From the NCBI GenBank assembly GCA_016719405.1, contig JADJZE010000001.1, forward strand, positions 248,001 through 312,000: a stretch of DNA of 64,000 nucleotides, written 5' to 3'. The translations under genes and the position numbers were made by a program. Below the pieces are notes generated by a model. It saw only the letters and a list, made by a program, of their open reading frames with translations. It made no database searches and was not told where the DNA came from. Numbering within the stretch: the first letter of the stretch is position 1; the number at the start of each line of letters is the position of its first letter. The stretch is from Candidatus Aalborgicola lynettensis. GTDB taxonomy: Bacteria; Pseudomonadota; Gammaproteobacteria; Burkholderiales; Burkholderiaceae_C. Shown one piece after another: positions 51,281-59,937 of this stretch.

Positions 51281-52049
51281 CGCCTTTGGTCAGGAATTCT
51301 GAGTTGGGAAAATTCTTGTCCAGCACCCGCCGGGCATCGTCCCGCAACTGTGCCATGCCCAGCGCATCGTAGGACTTGTAGATGATGTAGAGCGCTTCTT
51401 CGATTACCGGAACGTCGCGGTAGTCTGCAACAGCCAGTTGCGCCCGATTGATGGCAGCCAGGTAAGCGCTGCGCTTGTAGTAGTAACGGGCAACATGGAC
51501 TTCGTATTGCGCCAGGGAACTGACGATGTAGCTCATGCGCTGGCGGGCATCGGGGCTGTATTGGGAGTCGGGGAAGCGGGTGACCAACTCCTTGAAGGCC
51601 TCGAAAGACTCCTTGGACGCTTTTTGATCACGTTCTGCCAGGTCCTGGCGGGTGATGGTGGAGAAAAGACCAAGATCACCGTTGAAGTTGATGATGCCTT
51701 TCAGATAAAGGGCGTAATCCATGGCTGGGCTGGCCGGATGAATTTTGACAAATCTGTCCAGGGTTGCCAAGGCCTGTGCTGCCTCACCGGACTTGTAATG
51801 GGCGTACGCCTTGTCCAACTGCGCCTGTTGGGCCAAAGGGGTACCAGCCGCTTTGGCTTCGAGCTTTTCAAGCAAGGGAACCGCCTTGTCCCATTGCCCT
51901 TGGGTCATTTCGTCTTTGGCCTCGGAATACAGGGAGTTCGGGCTCATGCCAGCCGTTCTGTCCACCGGATTGGTGGAGCACCCGGTCAAGATGCTTGCGC
52001 CGATAGCCAGCAGGCAAGCACAAACGACCGATAATTTGGCACGAAACAT
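51243..52049 (-). CDS. bamD: Outer membrane protein assembly factor BamD
   Basis: 268 residues from ATG 52049. Lipoprotein signal with lipobox ILTGC (Cys about residue 24). TPR-like repeats: SLYSEAKDEMTQGQWDKAVP, LAQQAQLDKAYAHYKSGEAA, KELVTRFPDSQYSPDARQRM and EVHVARYYYKRSAYLAAINR. Part of the BAM complex that inserts beta-barrels. Divergent from rluD, the order usual in proteobacteria. Its 3' end overlaps the helicase gene by 38 bases in the antisense sense. Confidence 0.93.
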   Translation of the reverse strand: MFRAKLSVVCACLLAIGASILTGCSTNPVDRTAGMSPNSLYSEAKDEMTQGQWDKAVPLLEKLEAKAAGTPLAQQAQLDKAYAHYKSGEAAQALATLDRFVKIHPASPAMDYALYLKGIINFNGDLGLFSTITRQDLAERDQKASKESFEAFKELVTRFPDSQYSPDARQRMSYIVSSLAQYEVHVARYYYKRSAYLAAINRAQLAVADYRDVPVIEEALYIIYKSYDALGMAQLRDDARRVLDKNFPNSEFLTKGVKQNKDPWWKVW

Positions 52050-52063
52050 ATAAGGGAACCTTC

Positions 52064-53092
52064 TTGAGACAGAGCCCAACAATTATATCGAGCCCCTCCG
52101 CTGGAGAGGATAACGATGAGGCGGATGATGCAGTAGCTGAGGTGGAGTGGCGTATATACACGGCGCCTGTAGCGCTGCATGGAGATCGGTTGGATCGGGT
52201 ACTGGTGTTTGCAGCATCGGAATTTTCCCGCAACTATTTGCAGCAGTTGATTGAGGACGGTTGTGTGACGGTGAACGGGCGCGTGGTCTGTAAAACATCA
52301 CAGCGTGTCAAGGCTGGAGACGGAATTCGGCTCGAATTGCGGCCCACGCCCCAGAGTCAAGCCTTTAAGCCGGAAACCATGTCTTTGGATGTGGTTTTCG
52401 AGGACGAACATTTGTTGGTGATCAACAAGCCTGCGGGACTGGTAGTGCACCCGGCGCCGGGCAATTGGAGCGGGACTTTGCTCAATGGTTTGTTGGCCTA
52501 TGACCCCGCGTTTGCTTTGGTCCCGCGCGCAGGTATTGTGCATCGGCTCGACAAAGACACCAGCGGCTTGATGGTTGTGGCGCGTACGCGCGCTGCAATG
52601 GATGCCTTGGTTTTGGCTATAGCTGCTCGCCAGGTCAGCAGACAATACTTGGCTGTGGCCCATGGACTTTGGACCGGAACTGCGTCAGTGTCGATTGAGT
52701 CGTCGATTGGGCGCGACCCGCGCAACCGCCTTCGTATGGCAGTAGTTGACTTGGCTGTTAGTCCGGGGAAGACCGCCAGAACGGATATTCTCCTGATGAG
52801 CAACGCCTGTGATGGCTGCTTTGTTCAGTGCACATTGCATACCGGTCGAACCCATCAGATTCGTGTCCACATGGCGTCTATCGGACACCCGTTGGTTGCC
52901 GACGCTGTGTATGGTGGAAGATGTTTGCCTTCCATGAAACGGCAAGCATTGCATGCCTATCGTTTGGCCTTTACACATCCGATGACCAGTGTTGAAATGG
53001 TTTTCAGTGCACCTTTGCCTCATGATTTCAGTGGATTATTGGTGGACTGGGGGCTGCGCTACAATGCGCCGCAGGGTCCACGATGCACTTGA
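52064..53092 (+). CDS. rluD: 23S rRNA pseudouridine synthase RluD
   Basis: 342 residues if started at TTG 52064; the exact start is uncertain because no strong ribosome site is present. S4 domain: DRLDRVLVFAASEFSRNYLQ. Catalytic Asp in GIVHRLDKDTSGLMVVARTR. C-terminal GRTHQIRVHMASIGHPLVAD. It makes pseudouridines 1911, 1915 and 1917 of 23S rRNA helix 69. An N-terminal acidic segment (about 30 residues) precedes the S4 domain. Confidence 0.9.
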   Translation: MRQSPTIISSPSAGEDNDEADDAVAEVEWRIYTAPVALHGDRLDRVLVFAASEFSRNYLQQLIEDGCVTVNGRVVCKTSQRVKAGDGIRLELRPTPQSQAFKPETMSLDVVFEDEHLLVINKPAGLVVHPAPGNWSGTLLNGLLAYDPAFALVPRAGIVHRLDKDTSGLMVVARTRAAMDALVLAIAARQVSRQYLAVAHGLWTGTASVSIESSIGRDPRNRLRMAVVDLAVSPGKTARTDILLMSNACDGCFVQCTLHTGRTHQIRVHMASIGHPLVADAVYGGRCLPSMKRQALHAYRLAFTHPMTSVEMVFSAPLPHDFSGLLVDWGLRYNAPQGPRCT

Positions 53093-53212
53093 GTCCCGCA
53101 AATAGATAGTGTGTAAGGGCATGGCACCGTGATTACTTCACGCTTTCGGCCATCCGAATGGAATCACTTTGATTGGTTGCCACTGCGGTGACGTTTCCGG
53201 AATAGCCTGACT

Positions 53213-53860
53213 ATGAATATGGCAGAAGCAAAGCGCGTCTTGGAGACCGCATTGATTTGCTCCCAGCAACCTTTGACTCTGCGTGAGATGCGCGTGCTTT
53301 TTGATGAAGCACTGGGAACCGATTCCTTGAAGAATCTTCTGGATGAGTTGAACAATGATTGGGCGGAAAGGGGGGTCGAACTGGTGAAGGTTGCGACCGG
53401 CTGGCGTTTTCAGAGTCGCCCTGAAATGCGGGAATATCTGGATCGATTGCACCCCGAAAAACCACCACGGTATACACGGGCTACCCTGGAGACGCTGGCC
53501 ATCATTGCCTACCGGCAGCCTGTCACGCGGGGTGATATGGAGGATATTCGAGGCGTCACCATCAGCTCTTTGCTGATTAAACAACTCGAAGACAGGGGCT
53601 GGGTCGAAGTGATTGGACACCGGGAAACTGCTGGACGCCCAGCCCTTTTTGCCACAACGAAGCAGTTCCTAGATGACCTGGGTCTGGCTTCGCTGGACCA
53701 ACTTCCTTTGTTGGGCAGCGCGGCGCAGGCTGATAGTGCATTCGGGTCTTTGGCCGAAACGATAGAAGATGCCATGGCGCTGCAGGGAGTTCATGACGGC
53801 GCAGCGAGTGGTGTGGAGTTGCAACTGGACATGCCCCTGGAGACCACGGGTCTGGCATAA
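53213..53860 (+). CDS. scpB: Segregation and condensation protein B
   Basis: 215 residues. AEAKRVLETALICSQQPLTL, SLKNLLDELNNDWAERGVEL, SRPEMREYLDRLHPEKPP and LETLAIIAYRQPVTRGDMED with RGWVEVIGHRETAGRPALFA show the two winged helices of ScpB. It binds ScpA and the Smc coiled-coil ATPase in chromosome condensation. The C-terminal 45 residues are acidic and poorly conserved. scpA is not in the window. Confidence 0.93.
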   Translation: MNMAEAKRVLETALICSQQPLTLREMRVLFDEALGTDSLKNLLDELNNDWAERGVELVKVATGWRFQSRPEMREYLDRLHPEKPPRYTRATLETLAIIAYRQPVTRGDMEDIRGVTISSLLIKQLEDRGWVEVIGHRETAGRPALFATTKQFLDDLGLASLDQLPLLGSAAQADSAFGSLAETIEDAMALQGVHDGAASGVELQLDMPLETTGLA

Positions 53861-53885
53861 GTCCCCCTTAGGATGGCTTTTGAAA

Positions 53886-55184
53886 ATGAACGAAATGGAT
53901 GCGGTTACACCTGATCCTTCTGCGCCGGAAACGGATGCCGTCTCTGTCGCGTCAATTACGCCGCTTGGAAACGATGGAAGTGCGTCACTTTCAGATAATC
54001 GATTTGGCGATGTAATTTCCGGACAGTTTGATGCTGATGAAGCATCAGTCGAGTTACCAGCACCCAAACGTGTGCTATCCCCAATGGCAGAGACCCCCAA
54101 GTTGCATAAGGTGTTGGCGCAGGCGGGCATGGGATCGCGCCTAGAAATGGAACAACTCATATTGGAGGGCCGGATTTCGGTCAACAACGAACCTGCGCAC
54201 ATTGGTCAACGCATTCAGTTTGGTGATCACATCAAGGTTAATGGCAAGCCAATCCGGTTTCGAATTGACCCGCCGCCGCCCCGCGTGATTGCCTACCATA
54301 AGCCGACGGGTGAAGTTGTTACGCACGACGACCCACAAAATCGACCGACCGTATTTCGACGCCTACCTAAATTGCAGCAAGGTAAATGGCAATCGGTTGG
54401 CAGGTTGGATTTGAATACCGAAGGTCTTCTGCTGTTTACCAGTTCGGGTGAGTTGGCTAATAATTTGATGCATCCGCGTTTCGGATTGGAGCGAGAGTAT
54501 GCCGTGCGGGTGTTGGGTTCTCTGAGTAAAGATGAAAAGCAAATTCTCTTGAACGGCGTTCAGTTGGATGACGGATTGGCGCAGTTTGGATCGATTGAAG
54601 ACGGCGGTGGTGAGGGGGCCAACTGCTGGTATCGGGTGACCATTTCAGAGGGGCGCAATCGTGAGGTGCGTCGGATGTTGGAAGCGGTTGGTCACGCTGT
54701 TAGCCGTTTGATACGTATTCGATACGGTGCCATGGTTTTGCCTCGGGGTCTCAAGCGTGGCGGGTGGATGGAGTTGGACGAGTCAGATATTCGCGCATTG
54801 ATGCACGCGTCTGGCGGACGGGTAGTGGCGGATGGCGGATCAGCCAAAGGCGCGATGGATCGCACTACGACTTCACATGATGGGCAACGTCGGCGTGGAC
54901 GTGCTGGCGGTCCTCGGGGTGCCAATAATGGTTCTCGCAATGCGCCGCAAGGCGGCTTTTCTGGTGACGGACTCAAGGGATCGCAAGGTCAAAATCGCCA
55001 GGGAGGTCCGCGCCACGATAAGGCCAGTGGTCGAAGTGAGGCAAATCAGCCCGATCCAATGAAAACATCCTTTGGGTACATTGGCGCGGACAGCTTTGCA
55101 CGCCAACGTCAGGAGCGTGGGGGTGGCGGGCAACGTCCCCGCGGTGCGCAAGGTGGTCAACGTCGTGGGGGCCGCAATCGCTAG
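53886..55184 (+). CDS. rluB: 23S rRNA pseudouridine(2605) synthase RluB
   Basis: 432 residues from ATG 53886. After an acidic 70-residue start come an S4 domain (KLHKVLAQAGMGSRLEMEQL) and the RsuA/RluB core: YHKPTGEVVTHDDPQNRPTV, catalytic Asp in VGRLDLNTEGLLLFTSSGEL, and SEGRNREVRRMLEAVGHAVS. The last 110 residues are rich in Gly, Arg and Gln, an RNA-binding tail. It follows scpB by 25 bases, an order kept in many proteobacteria. Confidence 0.93.
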   Translation: MNEMDAVTPDPSAPETDAVSVASITPLGNDGSASLSDNRFGDVISGQFDADEASVELPAPKRVLSPMAETPKLHKVLAQAGMGSRLEMEQLILEGRISVNNEPAHIGQRIQFGDHIKVNGKPIRFRIDPPPPRVIAYHKPTGEVVTHDDPQNRPTVFRRLPKLQQGKWQSVGRLDLNTEGLLLFTSSGELANNLMHPRFGLEREYAVRVLGSLSKDEKQILLNGVQLDDGLAQFGSIEDGGGEGANCWYRVTISEGRNREVRRMLEAVGHAVSRLIRIRYGAMVLPRGLKRGGWMELDESDIRALMHASGGRVVADGGSAKGAMDRTTTSHDGQRRRGRAGGPRGANNGSRNAPQGGFSGDGLKGSQGQNRQGGPRHDKASGRSEANQPDPMKTSFGYIGADSFARQRQERGGGGQRPRGAQGGQRRGGRNR

Positions 55185-55259
55185 TGGTGACGATGCTAAA
55201 ATCACCAACTTTGCTTCATCCGAAGCAAATTGATCTACACACTCAGTTCAGGATACCCC

Positions 55260-55685
55260 ATGACAATCGAACGCACTCTGTCCATCATCAAGCCCGACGC
55301 GGTTGCAAAAAACGTTATTGGTCAAATTTACGCACGTTTTGAAGCAGCTGGCTTGAAAATTGCCGCTGCCCGCATGACCCATCTTTCGCGTGGTGAAGCG
55401 GAGGCATTTTATGCGGTTCACAAAGCGCGTCCCTTTTTTAAGGACCTAGTTGAGTTCATGATTTCTGGTCCCGTCATGATTCAAGTGCTCGAAGGTGAAA
55501 ATGCTGTTTTGAAGAATCGTGACCTGATGGGTGCAACTGACCCCAAGAAGGCCGATGCCGGCACCATTCGTGCTGATTTCGCAGACAGTATTGACGCAAA
55601 TGCCGTGCACGGATCGGATGCCGCAGAAACCGCTGCCGCTGAGATCGCATTTTTCTTTCCTGGCATGAGCGTGTACACGCGCTGA
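55260..55685 (+). CDS. ndk: Nucleoside diphosphate kinase
   Basis: 141 residues from ATG 55260. MTIERTLSIIKPDAVAKNVI, RMTHLSRGEAEAFYAVHKAR, AVLKNRDLMGATDPKKADAG, and the active-site His in NAVHGSDAAETAAAEIAFFF. It moves the gamma-phosphate of ATP to other NDPs via a phospho-His. Length and motifs are typical. Confidence 0.96.
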   Translation: MTIERTLSIIKPDAVAKNVIGQIYARFEAAGLKIAAARMTHLSRGEAEAFYAVHKARPFFKDLVEFMISGPVMIQVLEGENAVLKNRDLMGATDPKKADAGTIRADFADSIDANAVHGSDAAETAAAEIAFFFPGMSVYTR

Positions 55686-55693
55686 CTCTTCGA

Positions 55694-56812
55694 ATGACGA
55701 CCAACCTGCTCGATTACGATCTCGAGGGATTGGTCGCTTGGTGTGAGCGGCTGGGGGAAAAGCGATTTCGCGCCACCCAGTTGTTCCGCTGGATCCACCA
55801 AAAAGGTGCTATTCAGTTTGATGATATGACTGACTTGGCTAAGTCCCTGCGTGAAAAACTCAAGGGCTCGGCACATGTTCTTGGGCTGAAAGTTATTCAG
55901 CAACATACCTCCTCCGATGGAACCATTAAATGGTTGTTTGGTGTTGGGGAGGGTGATGCGGTGGAAGCGGTATTTATTCCCGAGGATGGACGTGGCACCC
56001 TGTGCATTTCGTCGCAGGCAGGTTGCGCTGTCGGTTGTCGGTTTTGCGCAACCGGACACCAAGGATTTAGCCGCAACTTGTCGGCGGGCGAAATTGTCTC
56101 GCAATTGTGGTTTGCAGAACATTTTTTGCGCCAATATTTGGCCACTGATGATCGCGTCATTTCGAATGTTGTCATGATGGGCATGGGTGAGCCGCTGCAA
56201 AACTATGCGGCACTGGTTCAAGCTCTGAAAGTGATGCTGGATGACCATGCATATGGTTTGTCGCGCCGGCGGGTGACGGTTTCAACTTCCGGCGTCGTTC
56301 CCATGATGGACCGTTTGGGTCTGGATTGCCCGGTTGCCTTGGCAGTGTCTTTGCATGCACCGACCGATTCATTGCGTGACGATCTCGTGCCTTTAAATCG
56401 CAAATATCCCATCGCTGAATTGATGGATGCATGTCAACGCTACTTGGCTTTCGCCCCCCGCGATTTCATTACTTTCGAGTACTGCATGCTTGATGGGGTG
56501 AACGATACGCCTGCTCATGCTGCGCAATTGGTTTCCTTGGTCAACGGTACGTCCGGTCGGGCGTGGTGCAAGTTCAACCTTATACCGTTCAATCCGTTTC
56601 CTGCATCTGGTCTGTTTCGGTCGCCAAACGAGAAGGTAGTGGCGTTTGCTAAAGTTCTGAGTGATGCTGGTATCGTCACCACGGTTCGAAAAACGCGTGG
56701 TGACGATATTGATGCTGCATGTGGACAATTGGCTGGTGATGTAAATGACCGCACAGATGTAGTTCGTCGCATATCAAAGCAACGTACCATTGTGCTCAAA
56801 TCAGTAAACTGA
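55694..56812 (+). CDS. rlmN: Dual-specificity RNA methyltransferase RlmN
   Basis: 372 residues. Radical-SAM enzyme that methylates C2 of A2503 in 23S rRNA and A37 in some tRNAs. The cluster motif is CAVGCRFCATG (CxxxCxxC), followed by GEIVSQLWFAEHFLRQYLAT and VVMMGMGEPLQNY. ASGVVPMMDRL-type helix VSTSGVVPMMDRLGLDCPVA and the catalytic Cys near TVRKTRGDDIDAACGQLAGD complete it. It follows ndk by eight bases. Confidence 0.95.
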   Translation: MTTNLLDYDLEGLVAWCERLGEKRFRATQLFRWIHQKGAIQFDDMTDLAKSLREKLKGSAHVLGLKVIQQHTSSDGTIKWLFGVGEGDAVEAVFIPEDGRGTLCISSQAGCAVGCRFCATGHQGFSRNLSAGEIVSQLWFAEHFLRQYLATDDRVISNVVMMGMGEPLQNYAALVQALKVMLDDHAYGLSRRRVTVSTSGVVPMMDRLGLDCPVALAVSLHAPTDSLRDDLVPLNRKYPIAELMDACQRYLAFAPRDFITFEYCMLDGVNDTPAHAAQLVSLVNGTSGRAWCKFNLIPFNPFPASGLFRSPNEKVVAFAKVLSDAGIVTTVRKTRGDDIDAACGQLAGDVNDRTDVVRRISKQRTIVLKSVN

Positions 56813-56843
56813 CCTTCAGAAATATCAAACCCAGGAGTTGTCA

Positions 56844-57674
56844 GTGAAAAATTGCATTCGGATTGATCGAGCGTTTATCGATTATGCGTTGTGCTTAGTG
56901 TGGGTGGTGGCCAGTGGTGTTTTTGTTGCCGGTTGTGCTACCCACAATGGAGCCGGTGCGTCGGTTAAATCGGATATGGAGACCGTATCGGATGAGTCGG
57001 GAGCACGTAAGCGCGCCCGAATTCGTCTTGAGTTGGCCGCCGGGTATTTTGAAAAAGGGCAGACCACAATTGCCTTGGATGAGGTAAAGCAGTCGATTAA
57101 CGCAGATCCTGGCTTATACGAGGCCTACAACTTGCGTGGGTTGATTTATACCCGGCTCGATGACGTGCCGCTGGCAGAAGAAAGTTTTCGCAGGGCTCTG
57201 AGCATCAACCCCAGTGCGGCCGCCATTCAGCATAACTATGCGTGGCTGCTGTGTCACCACAAACGTATGCCCGAGGCGTTACAGCTTTTTGGACGTGCTC
57301 TCGCCAATCCAACATATGGCGAAAGAGCGAAGACATGGATGGCGCAAGGCATGTGTCAGCTCGAAAATGGTCAAAAAATTGAAGCTGAAAGCAGTCTTTT
57401 GCGATCTTACGAGTTGGATGCCGGTAATCCTGTCACGGGTTACAACTTGGCATTGTTGCTGTTTAAGCGTGGGGAGTTCGTTCGGTCGCAGTTTTATGTG
57501 CGTCGCATAAACAACAGCGAATTGGCGAACGCTGAGACGCTTTGGTTGGGCGTAAAGGTCGAGCGTCGTTTACTGAATACGGAAGCGATGTCGCAATTGG
57601 CGTCGCAATTAAAGAGGCGTTTCCCCCAATCGCGTGAATACTCGGCCTATGAAAGAGGTGCTTTTGATGAGTGA
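56844..57674 (+). CDS. pilW: Type IV pilus biogenesis/stability lipoprotein PilW/PilF
   Basis: 276 residues if started at GTG 56844, six bases after AGGAG. The signal peptide ends at a lipobox (VFVAGC). Then tetratricopeptide repeats: RIRLELAAGYFEKGQTTIAL, YEAYNLRGLIYTRLDDVPLA, AAIQHNYAWLLCHHKRMPEA and GYNLALLLFKRGEFVRSQFY. PilW/PilF is the outer-membrane pilotin that helps secretin assembly. It overlaps rodZ by eight bases. Confidence 0.9.
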   Translation: MKNCIRIDRAFIDYALCLVWVVASGVFVAGCATHNGAGASVKSDMETVSDESGARKRARIRLELAAGYFEKGQTTIALDEVKQSINADPGLYEAYNLRGLIYTRLDDVPLAEESFRRALSINPSAAAIQHNYAWLLCHHKRMPEALQLFGRALANPTYGERAKTWMAQGMCQLENGQKIEAESSLLRSYELDAGNPVTGYNLALLLFKRGEFVRSQFYVRRINNSELANAETLWLGVKVERRLLNTEAMSQLASQLKRRFPQSREYSAYERGAFDE

Positions 57675-58653
57675 CGGTGTGGTTCCCGTGTCAGCGGGTG
57701 GGGCTGGGGCAACAGAAACCTCTTCATTGCATTCGGCTGGCAGCATGTTGCGAAAGGCACGCGAGGCAGCTGGTTTGCATGTGGCAGCGCTGGCTGTGTC
57801 GATGAAGGTGCCGGTCAAAAAGTTGGAAGCGTTGGAGGCAGACCGGCTCGATCAACTGCCGGACATGGTGTTTGTTCGCGCATTGGCATCAAGCGTGTGC
57901 CGTACGCTGAAAATCGATCCGCTACCGGTATTGGAGAAATTGCCGAACACCAACAAACAGCAACTTGCACCGTCAGATCGCGATATCAACGCGCCTTTCG
58001 ATGCCTATGGTTCGAAGGCAGTGTTTTCTGTTTCGGCTGCTTTGAAAAAACCGGTTGTTGGATTGGTATCGTTGTTGTTGTTGGCGGCAGGCGCGGTATT
58101 TTTTTACCCCGGGGTTGAAAAAAATCGTCCAACCGAACCGGCTGTGACTGGATCTGTCCAGATACTTTCCGACAGTGCGCAGTCAATCGCACTTGTTTCG
58201 CAAGAAGGATTAGTTCCTCCTGCAAACACAGTCGGATCTCCTGACGGTGTGTCTCCTCTGCCAAGCTTGCAGACCGAGGATGCCTCGGTGCCGGTTATGG
58301 CTCACAGTTCAACGTCGAAGCCAGAAAGTGTTGGTGCATTGAATTCAGCTGCATTGGATTCTGTGCCTGCATTAGAAAAAAAGACAAAAGAGGATACGGT
58401 TACTACTGATTCCGCTTCTGAATTTTTGATCTTGAAGGCGATAGCCCCTTGTTGGGTCAAGGTTGTTGACTCGAATGGAATCGTTCGCGTGCACAAAGTT
58501 GTTGGCGCTGGTGAAAAGATTGGTGTTGGTGGTGTCGTGCCTCTGTCCGTGGTGATCGGCGCGGTGGATGCTGTTAATGTAGAAGTTCGTGGGAAACCCT
58601 TGAATATTTTGGGTTTTGCCAAGGATAACGTAGCGCGATTTGAGGTGAGATAG
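57667..58653 (+). CDS. RodZ-like helix-turn-helix membrane protein
   Basis: 328 residues from ATG 57667 (GAGGTG upstream). N-terminal HTH_25 domain (LRKAREAAGLHVAALAVSMK, LEALEADRLDQLPDMVFVRA), one membrane helix (VVGLVSLLLLAAGAVFF), a Ser/Thr/Pro-rich linker and a C-terminal DUF4115 domain (LKAIAPCWVKVVDSNGIVRV). This is the layout of RodZ, which links MreB to the cell wall machine; in betaproteobacteria this locus is also found upstream of ispG. Cell-shape role inferred from family. Confidence 0.85.
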   Translation: MSDGVVPVSAGGAGATETSSLHSAGSMLRKAREAAGLHVAALAVSMKVPVKKLEALEADRLDQLPDMVFVRALASSVCRTLKIDPLPVLEKLPNTNKQQLAPSDRDINAPFDAYGSKAVFSVSAALKKPVVGLVSLLLLAAGAVFFYPGVEKNRPTEPAVTGSVQILSDSAQSIALVSQEGLVPPANTVGSPDGVSPLPSLQTEDASVPVMAHSSTSKPESVGALNSAALDSVPALEKKTKEDTVTTDSASEFLILKAIAPCWVKVVDSNGIVRVHKVVGAGEKIGVGGVVPLSVVIGAVDAVNVEVRGKPLNILGFAKDNVARFEVR

Positions 58654-59933
58654 TGGATTTTCACGAACCCATCGCGCTGGCTGACCCTTTGGAGCGGCAG
58701 TCCCTTCAAGCGCGCGTTATTTGGGGCAATCGAATTGTGACAGTCGGGGGAGGTGCGCCTGTACGTATTCAGTCCATGACCAATACCGATACGGTCGATG
58801 CAATTGGAACGGCGATTCAAGTGAAGGAACTGGCGCTGGCAGGGTCCGAGATGGTGCGCATTACAGTGAATACACCGGAGGCTGCGCAGGCTGTTCCCTA
58901 TATTCGTGATCAATTGGATCGTATGGGGATTGACGTCCCATTGATTGGTGACTTCCACTTCAATGGGCATCGTTTGTTGCAGGATTTTCCAGAATGTGCG
59001 CAGGCCTTGTCCAAATACCGTATTAACCCCGGTAATGTTGGTAAGGGAGACAAGCGTGATCGGCAATTTGGGCTAATGGTAGAAGCCGCTGTGCGGTGGG
59101 GTAAAGCAATTCGTATAGGAGTCAATTGGGGAAGCTTGGATCAGGATCTGCTGGCTTCATTGATGGACGAAAATAGTCGCAGGCCAGTGCCGTGGGATGC
59201 AAAGCCGGTGATGTATCGGGCATTGATTCAATCAGCCATGGAGTCGGCCCGTTTGGCAGAATCGATTGGCCTTGCAGCCAACCAGATAATTTTGTCCTGC
59301 AAAGTTAGTGGCGTACGTGATTTGATTGCGGTTTACAGAAACTTGGCGCGACGTTGTTCATATCCTTTGCACTTGGGCTTAACAGAGGCAGGCATGGGAG
59401 CCAAAGGCGCGGTAACATCAACGGCGGCACTTTCTGTTTTATTGCAAGAAGGCATTGGTGACACGATACGTGTTTCATTGACTCCTGCACCTGGCGAGTC
59501 CCGCACACAGGAAGTCACCATTGCTGCAGAAATTCTTCAGGCCTTGGGTTTGCGCACATTTGTTCCCTCTGTGACGGCTTGTCCAGGGTGTGGGCGAACC
59601 ACCAGTACGACGTTTCAGGAGTTAACCCAGGAAATTGATGCGTTTTTGCGCGAAAAAATGTCTGTCTGGCGTGAACTGTATCCTGGTGTGGAGTCTCTTA
59701 AGGTTGCAGTAATGGGTTGTATCGTGAATGGGCCTGGTGAAAGCAAGCACGCGAACATCGGCATCAGTTTGCCTGGAACCGGTGAAGCGCCTGCTGCGCC
59801 GGTATTTATTGATGGTGAAAAACGCATGACTTTGCGGGGTGATTCGATAGCCGCTGATTTTCAATTGGTGGTTGAAAACTATATTCGGCAGCGTTTTGGT
59901 GCTTCCGATGGACAACTTCAAGATAATAAATAA
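58653..59933 (+). CDS. ispG: 4-hydroxy-3-methylbut-2-en-1-yl diphosphate synthase IspG
   Basis: 426 residues, GTG 58653 sharing one base with the rodZ stop. Seventh step of the MEP isoprenoid pathway with a [4Fe-4S] cluster. VTVGGGAPVRIQSMTNTDTV, PLIGDFHFNGHRLLQDFPEC, YRINPGNVGKGDKRDRQFGL and the Cys ligands in VTACPGCGRTTST and VMGCIVNGPGESKHANIG. The length fits the long bacterial form. Confidence 0.95.
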   Translation: MDFHEPIALADPLERQSLQARVIWGNRIVTVGGGAPVRIQSMTNTDTVDAIGTAIQVKELALAGSEMVRITVNTPEAAQAVPYIRDQLDRMGIDVPLIGDFHFNGHRLLQDFPECAQALSKYRINPGNVGKGDKRDRQFGLMVEAAVRWGKAIRIGVNWGSLDQDLLASLMDENSRRPVPWDAKPVMYRALIQSAMESARLAESIGLAANQIILSCKVSGVRDLIAVYRNLARRCSYPLHLGLTEAGMGAKGAVTSTAALSVLLQEGIGDTIRVSLTPAPGESRTQEVTIAAEILQALGLRTFVPSVTACPGCGRTTSTTFQELTQEIDAFLREKMSVWRELYPGVESLKVAVMGCIVNGPGESKHANIGISLPGTGEAPAAPVFIDGEKRMTLRGDSIAADFQLVVENYIRQRFGASDGQLQDNK

Positions 59934-59937
59934 TTGC

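Noticed and set aside
52610..52640. Mini-repeat-like GGCTATAGCTGCTCGCCAG in rluD
   Set aside because: The encoded AIAARQVSRQYLA fits normal RluD sequence, so chance similarity is enough.
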